Source of the DNA: Euwallacea fornicatus
Lineage: Eukaryota; Arthropoda; Insecta; Coleoptera; Curculionidae
Assembly: GCF_040115645.1 (NCBI RefSeq)
Contig: NC_089554.1
Span: 3,658,001 to 3,722,000, forward strand
Direction: 5' to 3'
DNA: 64,000 nt
In this document: piece after piece, positions 35,889 through 48,500 of the stretch
Layout of the letters: every line of letters starts with the position of its first letter
Numbering within the stretch: the stretch's first letter is position 1
Made by a program: the position numbers and the translations under genes
Notes under the pieces: model-generated
What the model saw: the letters and a program-made list of their open reading frames with translations, nothing else
What the model was told of the DNA's origin: nothing
Database searches by the model: none

Positions 35889-37587
35889 CAGGACTACGAT
35901 CATCTACAGGACACTATGGTGTAGGAATTTGGAAGACTGATGATTCTAAAGAAACAACTTTATGTCTGGCATAGAACAATATTAACGAAGCTGCTGAAGA
36001 AGTCATCATCAGCAATTTGTCTCAACTTCTGGTACTGGGTCACTCGGAAGCATCAGTACCTAGAATATAAAGGCTGATTTGTTTCCTTCTGGAGAAACAT
36101 GTCCAAGTGTAAATAACTAATTTGAAACCATACAGGATGAATTAACAACAGCTGTACATCTGATTATTGTAATTTTGCAGCACTGACTTGAAATCGTTAA
36201 AATTGCTTATATAGACTCTATTTTGCAAAATGATGGATCTACAGGGTAGTCTGAAATTCATGAGCGATAAAGTAAGGATGAACTTCAAGGATTTCACAGT
36301 TAAATTCTAAATTTCGTCATAGCTTCTAAAGTAATTAATATTGCATGAAAAGTAAACTCAATCGTAGACCCTAATAGAATCGCGGTCAAGGATATAGTTA
36401 GTTCACCCTGTATACTAAATGTGAAATACTCGGTTGACCAAAAATCTATTGGAAGATGAACTTGATAGAGAAATATAATGAAGGTTTATCTATTTCAAAT
36501 TCTCTACATTGTTAATAACATTTCTAAATATTTTCAAGAACTTAATTGGCAGATCAGCGTCAACTTTTAGTTATCTTAAAATGTTCGAATTTAGAGCCCT
36601 TTGTATAATAATGATTTTTTGGTAGAAGGAAGTAAAACAGAGACTTCATCCGGCATCCTTCCAATTCACGATTCAATAATACAAATTAAGAAACGAACGG
36701 CTGTGAACACGCGACGGTCCTGTGATCAATCACCTTTAATAATACGCTCAAAAAGATCACACAATATTGTTTACTTATCCGAACTCACATTGGCATAAAA
36801 GGAGTACGATGATGGAAAGATATTTCAATCTTTTCTGCGGTTCAACGAGGAAAAATGATGAATGAATTGTGTATAAGAGTAAAAGTTTCCTTTTCAAACT
36901 GAATTAGCATTGGTTGCCTGAACAGGAAAACCCCTTCTATGCATTTAACACCATTGAGAGGAAAGTTGCTGTAGAGAGGCAAACAAGTGGTCGTCAGTGT
37001 TTTGAGGGGAGATTTCCCCAATACGAAACTTGAAATTAAGTTTTTAGAGAAACGATAAAGCGAGGCTCTAAGTTCGAACATTTCCCATACAGGATGACAT
37101 ATGCGATTCAATCTTTCTTATATGTGATATATTTTGTACCAGTTTCGGTTAAGTTGCCGCACATAAGTAGTGAAATATTGTACAGATCCCTAAACATACC
37201 GTAGCAAACTGTTGACATAAGTGATAAAGGAGGTAAGTTAGCGTAATCTCACTTAAAGCAATTAACAACGAGAGCGAAGAAACACAACACGATTATTTTG
37301 TTTAGTGGATGATGTATTTACTACAATATTTATTACAAATATCCATGTTTCGTTTCTGAACGCAAAACAACAATAACGAAGATTAATTAATAGCCAAATT
37401 ACGTTATATTGAATCATGTTATAAAGGCCTACGTTTCATATCAATATGTGCAGGGTTTTCGTAAACTGGCAATTTATGTAAACGGTATTGTTTGCAATTA
37501 TTGACAGAGCACCGCCTCGGGTGCACTTACCCAAAGTTGTGTAAACAACTATTAGTGTGATAATAAGTACTAATTTGCCATACAATT
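35889..37587. other. Dop1 3' flank; solo terminus; no gene recognised
   Basis: The 3' UTR must begin here; its end is not obvious. TACAGGGTAG at 36240 and an inverted CACCCTGTATA (36404-36414) are transposon termini. The frames 36601-36798 and 36842-37111 (minus) show no known motif. Confidence 0.4.
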
Positions 37588-37833
37588 CTAACGATATAAA
37601 CAGATCGTTTCAGTCCCGCACAACCAATCAGCGGCAGGAGATTTGAAACGCCAAGAGATTCTATTGTGCATACCCAGTATATGCCCACCACGACATTTGT
37701 CCTTATGCATACCTCGACGTGCTGTAAACCTTCGTAGAACAGGCAGAAAATGACTACCTGACATGGTTGTCCATTTCCAAATGGATCCCACGGTAGACGG
37801 CGCAGTTGACGATTTTTGCTGCATGAAAGACAA
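37588..37833 (-). pseudogene. possible BEL/Pao-type integrase fragment
   Basis: An 81-codon minus-strand frame contains HFLPVLRRFTARRGM and NRISWRFKSPAADW. These are reminiscent of BEL/Pao integrases, where LxRFxARRGxP precedes SDNGTNF and IxWxFIPPxAPHFGG follows. The DDE aspartate block is not present. The match is weak, so this could be chance. Confidence 0.3.
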
Positions 37834-37922
37834 GAGTTTCGATTTGGTTTGACTTCATCAGGAGCTGTGTAGGCCATAAGTCCGTCATTATTATTATTTT
37901 TTAATTTGTTTTTGTCCACATA

Positions 37923-38599
37923 CAGTCACTCAAAAAAGTATTTGTACAACCGAAAAAAAAATTCTGTAAACCGTAACTTTTGACTGATTTTGTTCAAATT
38001 TTGTATAATGAAAATTCAAACCGAAACTCAATTTGCGTAATTGAGCAACTTTTGAAAATTTAACTTTTAGAGTGCTTTCCAGTGTTTAAAAAAAACTCCG
38101 TTTTGAAAACTTCTTGCGCGGTGGAAATTTTTCAATGTGGTTTTAACATTCTTGTAGAGGGGATTTTTCTTCATATATCCTGAAAATTTGATCAAAATCG
38201 AACCGCAAATAAGGGAGTTGCAGCTTTTTAAAGTCGTTAAAAATGTCAAAGTTTCGTCATTTTGCGCGAAAATCGTCACTCTTTGGCGTTTTTGAAAGGC
38301 TGCAACTCCCTTATTTGTTGTTCGATTTTGATCAAATTTTCAGGATATATGAAGAAAAATCCCCTCTACAAGAATGTTAAAACCACATTGAAAAATTTCC
38401 ACCGCGCAAGAAGTTTTCAAAACGGAGTTTTTTTTAAACACTGGAAAGCACTCTAAAAGTTAAATTTTCAAAAGTTGCTCAATTACGCAAATTGAGTTTC
38501 GGTTTGAATTTTCATTATACAAAATTTGAACAAAATCAGTCAAAAGTTACGGTTTACAGAATTTTTTTTCGGTTGTACGGATACTTTTTTGAGTGACTG
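37923..38599. mobile_element. 677-bp near-perfect palindromic (foldback) element
   Basis: TA-flanked; it starts CAGTCACTCAAAAAAGTAT and ends with its inverted copy. The two halves, about 338 bp each, are inverted copies with only scattered differences and essentially no loop (centre near 38262). Because of this symmetry, opposite-strand frames 38067-38279 (minus) and 38262-38456 (plus) encode the same 48-residue tail; this is a by-product and not evidence of a gene. Tc1/mariner-type TA insertion is inferred. Near-identity of the arms suggests recent mobilisation or arm conversion. Confidence 0.9.
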
Positions 38600-38601
38600 T
38601 A

Positions 38602-41267
38602 TATATTTGACAATTTACGAAAACATTGCAAAAAGCTTTGCTACAGGGTTGTACAAAAGAAAGTGGCATGTAAATAAATGTACATAAACATACCTGTCTA
38701 TAAAAGCTCTCCAGAGCAAATAAGACATATCTTAGCGAATAAACATCTTTCTTTTATACTATGTACCTACTTGTAAATATGTATTACATGGTCTCAAAAG
38801 ATGAATTTCACTTACTTAAAAAACTATTTTCGTCTACCCGGTAGTTCCCGAGTGGTTAAAATGTACAATAAAACTCCTTAATGTTTTATACCCTTGGACT
38901 GGAAACATGCAAATATTTCATTCGTCTGATGATAATTACTGTATATAGAAAAATATAAATCGATATTTGATTTGAATATGTTTCATTCCCGAAACTGTCT
39001 CAGCGTGCAATAAGAAAATTCCTGATGAGTGCTGAAGCCGAGAAGGTCCCAGAAACGACAACTGTCGAGTTATCCGCCACCCGCTTGCAAAAATTGCTTA
39101 TCCTAGTTTAACAACTCCTCTGGAGCAATTTACTAATTCCAGTTAATCAACCTTACTGGTTCGACAATAAATAACTTATTAGAGGCTGCTCTCGTAAACC
39201 AATTTATGGCATGATCCAGCTTAATTTAAAGTTTTGTTGTAATTAAGCCTCGTCTTAACTATCGAATCGAAAATTGTTTCGCAAATCGCTTCTGATTACA
39301 AATCGATATAAAATGCCTTGAAAAGACTATACAGGGGTTATAAATTCGGTTGTTGGTTAAGCGAAGGCAAAATCGGAACACGTTCGTTTTTAGAGACAAA
39401 ATTAGCGCACTTATAGAGCGAATTTTTGAAATAGTATATTTTCTAGTATGTAGCTACTAAAGGTCGTTGGCGGTGTTTATTGCCAAAAAAGGCAACAATA
39501 ATTTCAGATTAGAAATTGTTATTCCCTGCGGGAAAACCGTTTTAATTTTAATACCTTCCTGATCTGCGGAATAATTAAGGAAGATTTAAGAGCAACTAGG
39601 AGCGCATTAACAGAATTAAAATATTAATTGGTGATTTATCGGTCTATAAATGAGATCGGTTAATAACTTTGTTTAAGGCATTTCACAGGGTGAAATATCT
39701 CAAAAAGGAAATCGGAAGTTATTGTTATCGAAATCTTCATCCGACATAAATAACCTCGATCTGCTAAACGAGATAGTTGTTTTAAGATTCTATAATAATC
39801 TCCAGCGGAACCTGACTTAAATAGGCCTAACTAATCTAGACTATTGGACCATGTCATGTAGCGATAATCCTTATCAGCCCTGAACATAGGGAGTATTAAA
39901 ATAGCTCTAATCAGAGCTCTACTCCCTAGGGCCACGAACACGGAATTAGGAGTTGCTGTAATTAGAAATTAATGCCTACATAATTTAGTAAATTCAGGTA
40001 AAATCGTTCTCTCAGGAAGTGAGGCCCATTAATCAACTTTTACAGGCCTGAAAGTTTGAAATGGATGTTGGGACCGATTACTTTTACTTTTTATTGCTTT
40101 CCCCATTGTGTGATTATGCCGAAAATTAATCGAAACTGTCATATCAAAGTCCCTGGAATATTCCTCTTGCGCTACTTCCTGATGAACTTCCCCAAAAAAT
40201 TGCTCGGCTATGTGTATCATTTTCATATGCGTTCATTAATAGAACTAGTTTCAAATACGAATTAATTAAGTCAGACGTTGAAAAGGTTTCTTCGGCATGA
40301 GCGACAAACTGTAGAGTAACAGCGCAGGTCGTGCAGTCATCAAATAATTTTGTTACGTAAGTAGCCCTGCAATAAGTCTTCTCTCGGCAAAGTAGTTCAC
40401 ACGAGTGCGTTCATTACTAGAAAACTGTAGAGCCAGTGCAAAGTAAAGCAATTTCAAAAGGACATGAAACTTTGCGCTATACACTTGCAGAAGTTGTAAA
40501 TAATGAAATTACAGAAAACGATTGGTGAAACCCCATCTAAAGACATTGTAAATCTCTTACACTTTACGAGATATTGGAATTTGGGGGGAGGTGGGGGCGA
40601 TCGTCCGTAAGACCCGTAAGACCTACATTGGCCAGAAGTTAATCAACCAGCATTGGGTCTGGCAACTTTACTATACTATATCCAAAGAGATTGACTGCAT
40701 ATGAACAAAATGTGTATTTTTTTTATTTAGGGTCTTGCATGCAGAGTTGCGGATATTGATCGATCGATTCCGCGAACGGTGATGTTAGCTAAGTAAGAAA
40801 ATGTGTCTTGCAAAGGCTCATTTCTTATTAAATCGTTTGTGAATTTGACACCGAAAATGCATAACATTTTTGCTAATACCAATTAAAACTTATCAAACCG
40901 ATATAAATTACGAAAATCTCCAAAAAAGTGCTGCAGATTCATGCTTATTAATTTGAATTCGATGGATCATGATATTTGCGCTACGAAGTCAGATGATGCT
41001 GAACACTCCACGAAGAATGAACTTATTCACTGTCTGAAAGCAATCAGTCCCAAATCATCTTTATTGGTGGTTACCAAAACCTGCGCGCGCAACAACATTT
41101 GCTTATTTCAACGATATCCTCTTTAAAAAAATCTTTGGGACTCTTGTTCTATAATTTTTTTTTATACACCGAATATCAGTCGCAAATTAAGCACACGTTT
41201 AGAAAGCAAAAGGCAACTGTCATAATGACTATTATTACAGAATAATGTATCTCTGGAAAAGGCCTTA
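38602..41267. other. no gene recognised
   Basis: Unique-looking AT-rich sequence. The largest frames are under 70 codons and carry no known motif. A G-rich run lies at about 40580-40598. Confidence 0.4.
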
Positions 41268-41420
41268 CTGCACCCAGTACCGGCTTTACGGGGAGGCAAG
41301 CTTGGATGGCTACTCATGACGGTAAACCAGGCAGGGTCGCAGTTTTCCTGGAGGGTAGGGGGAGGTAATTAAAAATTTCTCCCAGGGCACCAGACTTGCT
41401 AGACCGGTCTTGGCTGCACC
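41268..41420. mobile_element. small GC-rich TIR element
   Basis: A GC-rich block of about 150 bp in AT-rich surroundings, with imperfect inverted ends: GCACCCAGTACCGGCTTTA at the left and a reverse complement reading GCAGCCAAGACCGGTCTAG at the right. Internal CCAGGCAGGGTCGCAG and CCCAGGGCACCAGACTTGC recall a repeat motif I remember as widespread in animal genomes. The family is not named with confidence. Confidence 0.4.
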
Positions 41421-43011
41421 AAAACTAACTTCTAATCCACGACCCTTCTGAAGCGTGTCTCCTCAAGTATCGTATCCTCAAACATATTACTGCCCACACC
41501 ATATGAGATACTAAGACGTGGTGGTTTTAGAAATATTCGTCTTCCAAAGGAAAAATCATAAAATTCTTCTCTTTATTTTATTTGTCTCTATTCAACTGCA
41601 ATTTATTTCAATTTGAGTTATCGGGTTGGACAACGTATATTCAGCAGATACGTGGGCAAGTAATGTGTCTGATGTATGGCTACTTCTGTTATATCTACGA
41701 AACTGGCAAACTTGTTGTAAAATCTCACTTTTTGTTATAGTTAAGACAAATAGAGCTTCGTGCAGAACAAATGTTCCGTGGACGCTTATTAGCCGCAAGA
41801 ATGTTATTTTTGGACAATGTTGCAAGCAACGAAAAGACCTTTGGGGAATAAAGCGTTAATTGGGCCAACTTTATTTGAAGGAAAATCACATATTCAAAAA
41901 CTTTTTAAATTTCCCCTGATTTCACACATTATTGGGAATGTAAATATGTATATTAATTTTTTGCTGCGCTTTTTGCTCGTTACAGAGTTATGTAAGAATT
42001 TGTGTTTAAATTTTAGAAGCATACAGAGTGTCCAATTTAAAGTTATGATTAAAGAGCACTCAAAAATGGTACATTGTATGAAAAAAAGTTTCAAATAAAA
42101 GTTGTCCGGTAAAGAGGGGAACATGTCATGAAGATAGTAACTTTTAGCCAAAGTGTCATTATGAGGTCATTTTAAGGGCAACCTCTGTTTTTAAACGGCA
42201 ACTCCGTATTTTTCTTACAGATCTAAAAATATATCATTTAAGAAAATATATATTTTTTGTGGTTCTTCCATGACGGGCCACGCCACTGAGACATACGCAT
42301 TAGGCACAATTTTAAGCCAGAATCATTGGAAAAAATGCTAGTTTGTTATCTTATTCAGAAGCAATTTAAATACCGAAAAAATTTTTCGCATTTATTTTCC
42401 ATTTTTCAAATAGCAATATGGTGGCTCATTGCGATTTTCTAAAACACTATTTCGTCACAAATGTTTTTATACCAAATACAAAGTATGTTCGTTTAGAAGT
42501 GAACCGTTAATTCATTAAAAACCTTCAAATTTAGAAAAAAAACTTCCAAATTACAGAACAAAAAAATAAAATGTTTCTACTTATAGAATTGTTTTTTTTT
42601 CTTCTTCATTAGCATTTAGCGTTTTCACTTTATCCATTAATTTTTTTAAATATTCGCAACTTGGATGGTTTCTATGTGGCAACCTTTCCGCGTAAAGTCG
42701 CTCAGTGTCAGAAGGCTGTTCACATTTTCCAAATACTTACAGCATATAAATTTTTTCAGAAAAAAAATATTTTTTAAAATTACATATTTTTATACTAAAA
42801 TTTACCTCTAGATTCCAAAAAATTTTAAATTTATAGGGCATTACGTTTAAAAATCGAAAGTTCAGGTAACTTCCGGTTAAGCTGGACGCACTTAATAAAC
42901 GTTATTAATGTCAATCCATCGACTCTATCCGCACATAGGGTCTCTCCACATTTCCACTTTCTAAGTTTAAAAACAAAAAAATTATAAGGGCCAACCACCT
43001 TCTTGAATCAC
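41421..43011. other. transposon-derived AT-rich sequence, no gene
   Basis: CATACAGAGTGTCCAATTTA at 42020 is a degenerate mariner-type terminus. The following about 150 bp look like the noncoding edge of such an element. The frames at 41592-42151 overlap on both strands without known motifs. Confidence 0.35.
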
Positions 43012-43690
43012 CCTGTATAACCAAAATTATCGTTCGTATGAAAAAATCCATTAGTTTTTTTTTATAGGACATTTCATTGGCTGCAACTTTAGTTCTTTTG
43101 ACTTTTTTTGTAAATGTGGTGGGTTCCGAGATATTCACAAAAACCGAATTTTACGCAAAACATATTTACTAAGTCAAATATTGATCATTTGTTTAACTCT
43201 CTTAACACGTACGACTGCCACTTCATGAAAATTATCCATAAAGAATAATTTTTTACAAATGAGTCACGTAGTTCTCAACGTGTTTAAACAATAATGTGTT
43301 TTTAAATTCAGCTGTCTTACGGGAACGTGAAGTGAAAAGGGGGGTGTTGGGTAGGATAACTAAAACGTGCTTTTAATGTATTTTTAGTTTTCTAAAGGGT
43401 ACCACATCACATGTGTCAAATATTTTTCTTGCACAGAAGCCACGCTAACATTTTAGTTTGTTTTTAAGTTCGTTCGAATAAGGAATTCCATGCAAAAAGA
43501 GATTCGGAGCAAAGATAAGTGGGAAGAGAGCATAAAACATATACGATAAAATTGCGTTTTTTTATGAATATCTCGGAAAGCACTGCATTTGTGAAAAAAG
43601 TTGTAAGAACTAAAGTTGTAGCCAATGAAATTTCCTATAAAAAAGTGTAATGGATTTTTTCATAACAGTGATAGTTTCGTTTACATAGGG
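43012..43690. repeat. inverted-repeat pair (about 120-bp arms)
   Basis: Arms 43018-43140 and 43560-43681 are inverted copies sharing GAATATCTCGGAA, CAGCCAATGAAAT (AGCCAATGAAAT in the right arm), CCTATAAAAAA and TGGATTTTTTCATA. Each outer edge is a TA followed by a CAGGGTG-type terminus pointing outward. Either this is one element of about 664 bp, or two related copies inserted head to head. Confidence 0.6.
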
Positions 43691-44533
43691 TGTTCCAAAA
43701 ATATACCGACAAACTTTGAAGGGTAATGAGGATGTCAATACAAACGTTTCTCTTCAATAAACATACGCACGCTAATGAGCCCTTTAGGCAAAAAAGGGCA
43801 ATGTGCTTTTAATAATTATGATCACTTTTTTGTTCTTATTGGGCTTTGTTTTATTGATAAATAAACGATAACTTATAATATTTGTTCGAAACGTTGCTTC
43901 AAAACAAAGATTGCACCGTCGGTTCATTGACTCGTGAACCCTATGGAATATATCAGGAATAATTTCTAAATTCGTTCAATTGGCCGTTATTTTCGCTAAG
44001 AGATCTGCCTCATTACGAACAGGCGCGTCGTGGACCAGAGATTTGCGGTAACCCCAAAAGAAAAAATCCAAGGGATTGAGGTCAGAAGAACGCGTGGGCC
44101 GAGTTACAGGATCTCCTCTTCCAATCCAGCGATCGAGTAATCACTGATCCAAGTACTAACGCACGTGTAAATCAAGATGTGGAAGTGCTCACTCATGTTG
44201 AAATTACATTTTAGTTCTAATATCTTAAGGAACAGTTCCTGACAATAGAGGCAAAACATTTTGCAGAAAATGGAGATAAATATGTGTGTTCAAACGAGCT
44301 GGCAACAAGTGAATTATTAGAATCTCTCCAATAACACCAACCCAAAAAAAATTCCAACAAACACAGTGATATTCAATCGAATCAAAAATTTATTTAGTTG
44401 TTTGATATAACTTAAAATATTTTATTTGTTTTACAATTCACGCGGCTAATTTATGGGTGTTTATAAAAGAAAAAAGTTTGATCGATGTCCCCCATGATCC
44501 CTCGAAGATCGTCGGTTTTTTTGGAGCACCCTG
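43684..44533 (-). mobile_element. internally deleted mariner-like element, minus strand
   Basis: The termini match as inverted repeats (left CATAGGGTGTTCCAAAAATA, right reverse complement CAGGGTGCTCCAAAAAAACC, both followed by CCGAC). The minus strand at 43900-44130 encodes the transposase C-terminus: RWIGRGDPVTRPTRSSDLNP, LDFFFWGYRKSLVHDAPV and IFHRVHESMNRRCNLC. The block DLNPLDFFFWG carries one catalytic Asp. The N-terminal DNA-binding and first catalytic regions are missing. Confidence 0.8.
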
Positions 44534-45355
44534 TATATGCTTCTAAAGTTTCGACACAAATCCTTACATAACTCTGTAACGAATAGAAAGCGTAGTAAAA
44601 AATTTATACATTTACACTCACAATAATGTGTCAAATTAGGGGTTTAAACTTTTTAAATACCCTACTTCCCGTAAAGTGTAAAGTTTACCCGTTTAATTAA
44701 CATGTTATGAAACTAATAACACTGACATCACAAAGGTAAGGTAAACAGGAACGAGAAGAATACTGAATAAATAAATACGAGAAATGTCTTGAAGTACAGA
44801 AGTAAAGCTCTTCTGTCGCTCTCAGCATTTGCTTCACGAACATCGAGCAATGAAATACCATTTTTCCTGAATATCGATGACGACAGAAATCCTCTAAATT
44901 TTAAACGGAAAATGTACCCCCTGCACTGTCAAATCAAAAACTGAAAAAATACCACTAATTAGCATCACTTGCTGTTTGGTTTCAATGAATTGTCCCAAAC
45001 TGATCAAATTACTCTTAGATAACCAGCTACTGTCTCGACTATTGGAACGTGATAAGGACAGCGTGTTATATATTAAATTTTGCAATATTTCGAGGATAAT
45101 TAAAGCTGAATTATTTGAAGGCTGGATAGATTATCCCGCTTATGGTAAAATACAATATCACACGATGAACAAAAATTAAAACAATCCTTATCGCTCGAGA
45201 ATATCTCAAATACTTCTCACTTTCGCTTAAATCGTACGAGAGCACTGATATTTATCTAAATTTAGACCTCAAAGTAGACACACTATTGGTGCTTAGCCAA
45301 GTCAGTCCGCTTTGATAATCATTTCTAAACAGACAATAACCGACTGTTCCTTAAA
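44534..45355. other. UGT upstream region
   Basis: No coding feature supported. This segment should contain the UGT promoter; only a possible initiator was noted (see next entry). Confidence 0.4.
45302..45306 (+). promoter_or_regulatory. possible arthropod initiator
   Basis: TCAGT, the arthropod Inr pentamer, lies 54 bases before the UGT ATG. There is no TATA box at the expected distance. The motif is short and common, so this is only a suggestion. Confidence 0.2.
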
Positions 45356-45596
45356 ATGAATTTCAAATTATATTTAGTGTTTTTAGTCGTAGTAACAAAC
45401 AATTGTGCTAATGGTTTAAAATTGTTGCTCGTTTTTCCCATTTCGGTGAAAAGTCACTACATTCTAGGAAATGAGTTAGGGAAAGGTTTGGCGCGACTGG
45501 GAAATGAAGTTACTATTTTGGCTCCTTTTCAAGACGAAAATCCACCGGCAAACTACACGACATTGTTGCTGGATAACTTAGCTAAGTATCAGCCTG
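45356..45596 (+). CDS. UGT coding exon 1
   Basis: The ATG opens a hydrophobic signal peptide (LYLVFLVVV), followed by LKLLLVFPISVKSHYILGNE and NEVTILAPF, the typical UGT N-terminus. It ends in phase 1 before GTAAGT. The frame stays open to 45829 but that extension is intron. Confidence 0.93.
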
Positions 45597-48500
45597 GTAA
45601 GTTTGAAAATAGCTGGTTCACTCCCGGGAAAGAACGGGATCGGCTATACAGTGAAAAAAGTGAAAATAGCCTAAACGTTTTTTATTCTAAAAAAGAACTT
45701 ATACCAAACATGTTTCAACGCCAGAACTTGGACTTCGACATCTCGTTCTCGAATTACAAACAAGAACGCAAAAAAAATCCATTCGAACGGATACGATCGT
45801 CCAATATAAAGCAATCCAAGACGATCTAGCATTATGCACGGGTTTCTTACCAAATAAAAAAAATATCTGCAGAGTGCCTCTAAAAGCTCTATTCAAAACT
45901 CTACCATTGACGATTTAACCCAATTTATCTTACCCGAAAAGTGGGCGATTTTCAAAATACAGACGTCAAAGTAAAGATTAAAAAAGGGAAAAAATTTATT
46001 ACTTCATTTGTAATGTTACTATATCAACAAAGCGTCGTTTTGGGGCACTCGAAGACGAAAAAGCAGAATTCATTTACATTTTCGTTGCGCACTGCAGAGG
46101 GCACTGCCAGCGCTAGGTGAACTACATCTTTAAAGGGGCATAACTTTTTTATCACCTGGTATGAAATTGATCTATAACTAAATTTGTGTTTTCCTTGCAT
46201 ATTTTATGAACAAAAAACTATCTCGATATTAGCTCCTGCGAGCGTTCCTTCTTGAGATATCGAAAGTTTAAAGATCGCTTCTTGTCCTGAAAAATAACTT
46301 CGAAATGCATATTTATTCGTTGTGTGCTGATTTATCTTTTATTTCATATACTGCAGTAGGTACCTTCCCATTTGAGCATGAAAAGTAAATGAGGGTAGCT
46401 GAATAGAGGCGAAAAATTTTTACATCGAAAATAATGCATTAAATGCCTTTTTTAAAATGAAGTTATACGCGTTTAAGCATTTTTTGTATCGGATTTATAA
46501 AAGTTATAAACGTGTTGCTATATTTTTTACAATCGCTGTATAGTCTGTGAAATGTCAGTATTGAAAATGGCTGAAAAAGGAAACTTGTGCTCGTTGAAGT
46601 CCGTATTATGTCTAAATAAAAAAAAAAAAAAAAACTTAATCAGAAACAGGAAAAATAGAAAACCTCGTCGTTGATGAGTAAAAGCATTGATCTTGAGGGA
46701 AAGATATGAGGGTGATTCAGTAAAGCTATTAGGGGAATTGGCAACAGATGTCTTAAATGACTAAAAACACTATTTAAGAATGAGGGAAAATAAATTTGCA
46801 AAAAATCTGCAGAAATGTCACATTTTATACTGGAAAAAAAACTATATTGAGGGACCCTGTTCCAGCAAAATTGAAATGACGAGATTTTGACCGAGAGTAC
46901 TTAATCTTTAACCTCAAAAATACGCACGCGAGCTTTTTAATGGTACTAAACACTTATCCTCACAATTAATCTGTGTTTAAGTTCATCGAATCAATTCTCC
47001 ATATAAATCAACGAAAAATAGGAAAATAATTCATTTTTGTTATCCTTGAAAATCATCACATCATCGTTCCCATCAATCTCTTTTATTCCAACAACGTAGA
47101 TTCAATTAGATTCATCCATGAGATTGACTAATGAGAAAACGCTTTAAGACTCACCCGTCCACGGTTAAATTCTCCATACCAACAAGAAATTTTCGACTCA
47201 TATGGCCCTTCATTGCCGAAAACGGAGACCAACTGGGCGAGACATTGTTGAGATTATTGTCTTTGAATATTGTAAAAACTATTGCGCGAAAATTGTCTCG
47301 GTTTAATTCCATTGTTGGAACAACTTGCCAACTTTGGCTGTATCTACAAGACTGTACGTATCATATTGAAACTTTGGATTTCAGTTAATTAAAGACCGAA
47401 GTTAAATTTTATTAGTAACATTTAAGAAGTGCCGCCATCTATGTCTCGGTATGTAAAATATAAAATAGAGCCTTCATATTAGAGGCATGTCTTGTATAAT
47501 TTAAACTGTTATCAATTATGTGTGTCATACGGTTGATTCTGAATAGCAAATAGCTCATTAAACGAATTAAGTTTTCGGCCCTTTCCCTCCACTAACCGAA
47601 ACAATCATTTTCCAGGAAATAATAACCAAAAATTTAACGCCTTCGACATGGAGAATATTTCCCCATATTTGCAAGTCTTCTACCTCTACACCGTAGGTTT
47701 TGAAAAAATCATGGAAGCAATACTGAGTCACCCGATAGTTCAAAACTTGCTCACGTCGAATCAAACCTTTGATGCGGTTATTGTGGAGCAGTTTCTGGAC
47801 GACGCACTTAAAGGGTTTGCCCACCATTATAACGTTCCTTTAATTATCTTCAGTACCATAGGACCTAATGTGTGGATTAACAATTTAGTGGGAAATCCGT
47901 CAAGCCCTAGTTACATACCAGATATGTTTCTCAACCTCAAAGGAGGGGAAATGTCATTTTATGATAGAGCGTATAATTTCATATTTTCAATATATCAAAA
48001 TGTCATGTTGTATCAATTATTTTATCCAAGGCAGAGCAAAGTCTTTCAAAAGTACTTCCTCAAAGCGCCTCCATTCGAGCAGGTGCAATACAACGTCTCT
48101 TTGGTGCTATTAAACTCCCACGAGTGTATTTATGAAGCAGTACCTCACGTGCCAAATATGATCGACATAGGAGGGTTTCATTTGAGCGCCCTTAAAAGAT
48201 TGCCCGAAGATCTAAAAGAATTTATGGATAATGCCGAAGAAGGAGTGATATATTTCAGCTTAGGCTCCCATTCACTACCATCCACCATGCCAAAAGACAA
48301 AAAAGATATTATTTTGAAAGTACTGGGCGCGAGGAAGGAGAAAATACTATGGAAATGGGACGAAGACCGGCTGGAAAACCAGCCTAAGAATGTCATGATT
48401 TCCAAATGGTTTCCCCAACAGGAAATATTAGGTACGCATTTATACAGGATTAAATAGTCGATTAAAACTAATTAAATTCTTCGCAGCTCATCCAAATTGC

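Noticed and set aside
38067..38456. Two opposite-strand ORFs with identical C-terminal 48 residues
   Set aside because: They are the two arms of the palindromic element read outward from the centre, not duplicated genes.
44976..45179. 67-codon frame upstream of the UGT as an upstream exon
   Set aside because: UGT exon 1 already starts with a signal peptide and ATG; the upstream frame has no UGT motif.
45597..45829. Continuation of the UGT first exon frame
   Set aside because: A GTAAGT donor at 45597 and in-frame joining to 47616 give a full-length 523-codon UGT; the extension has no UGT similarity.
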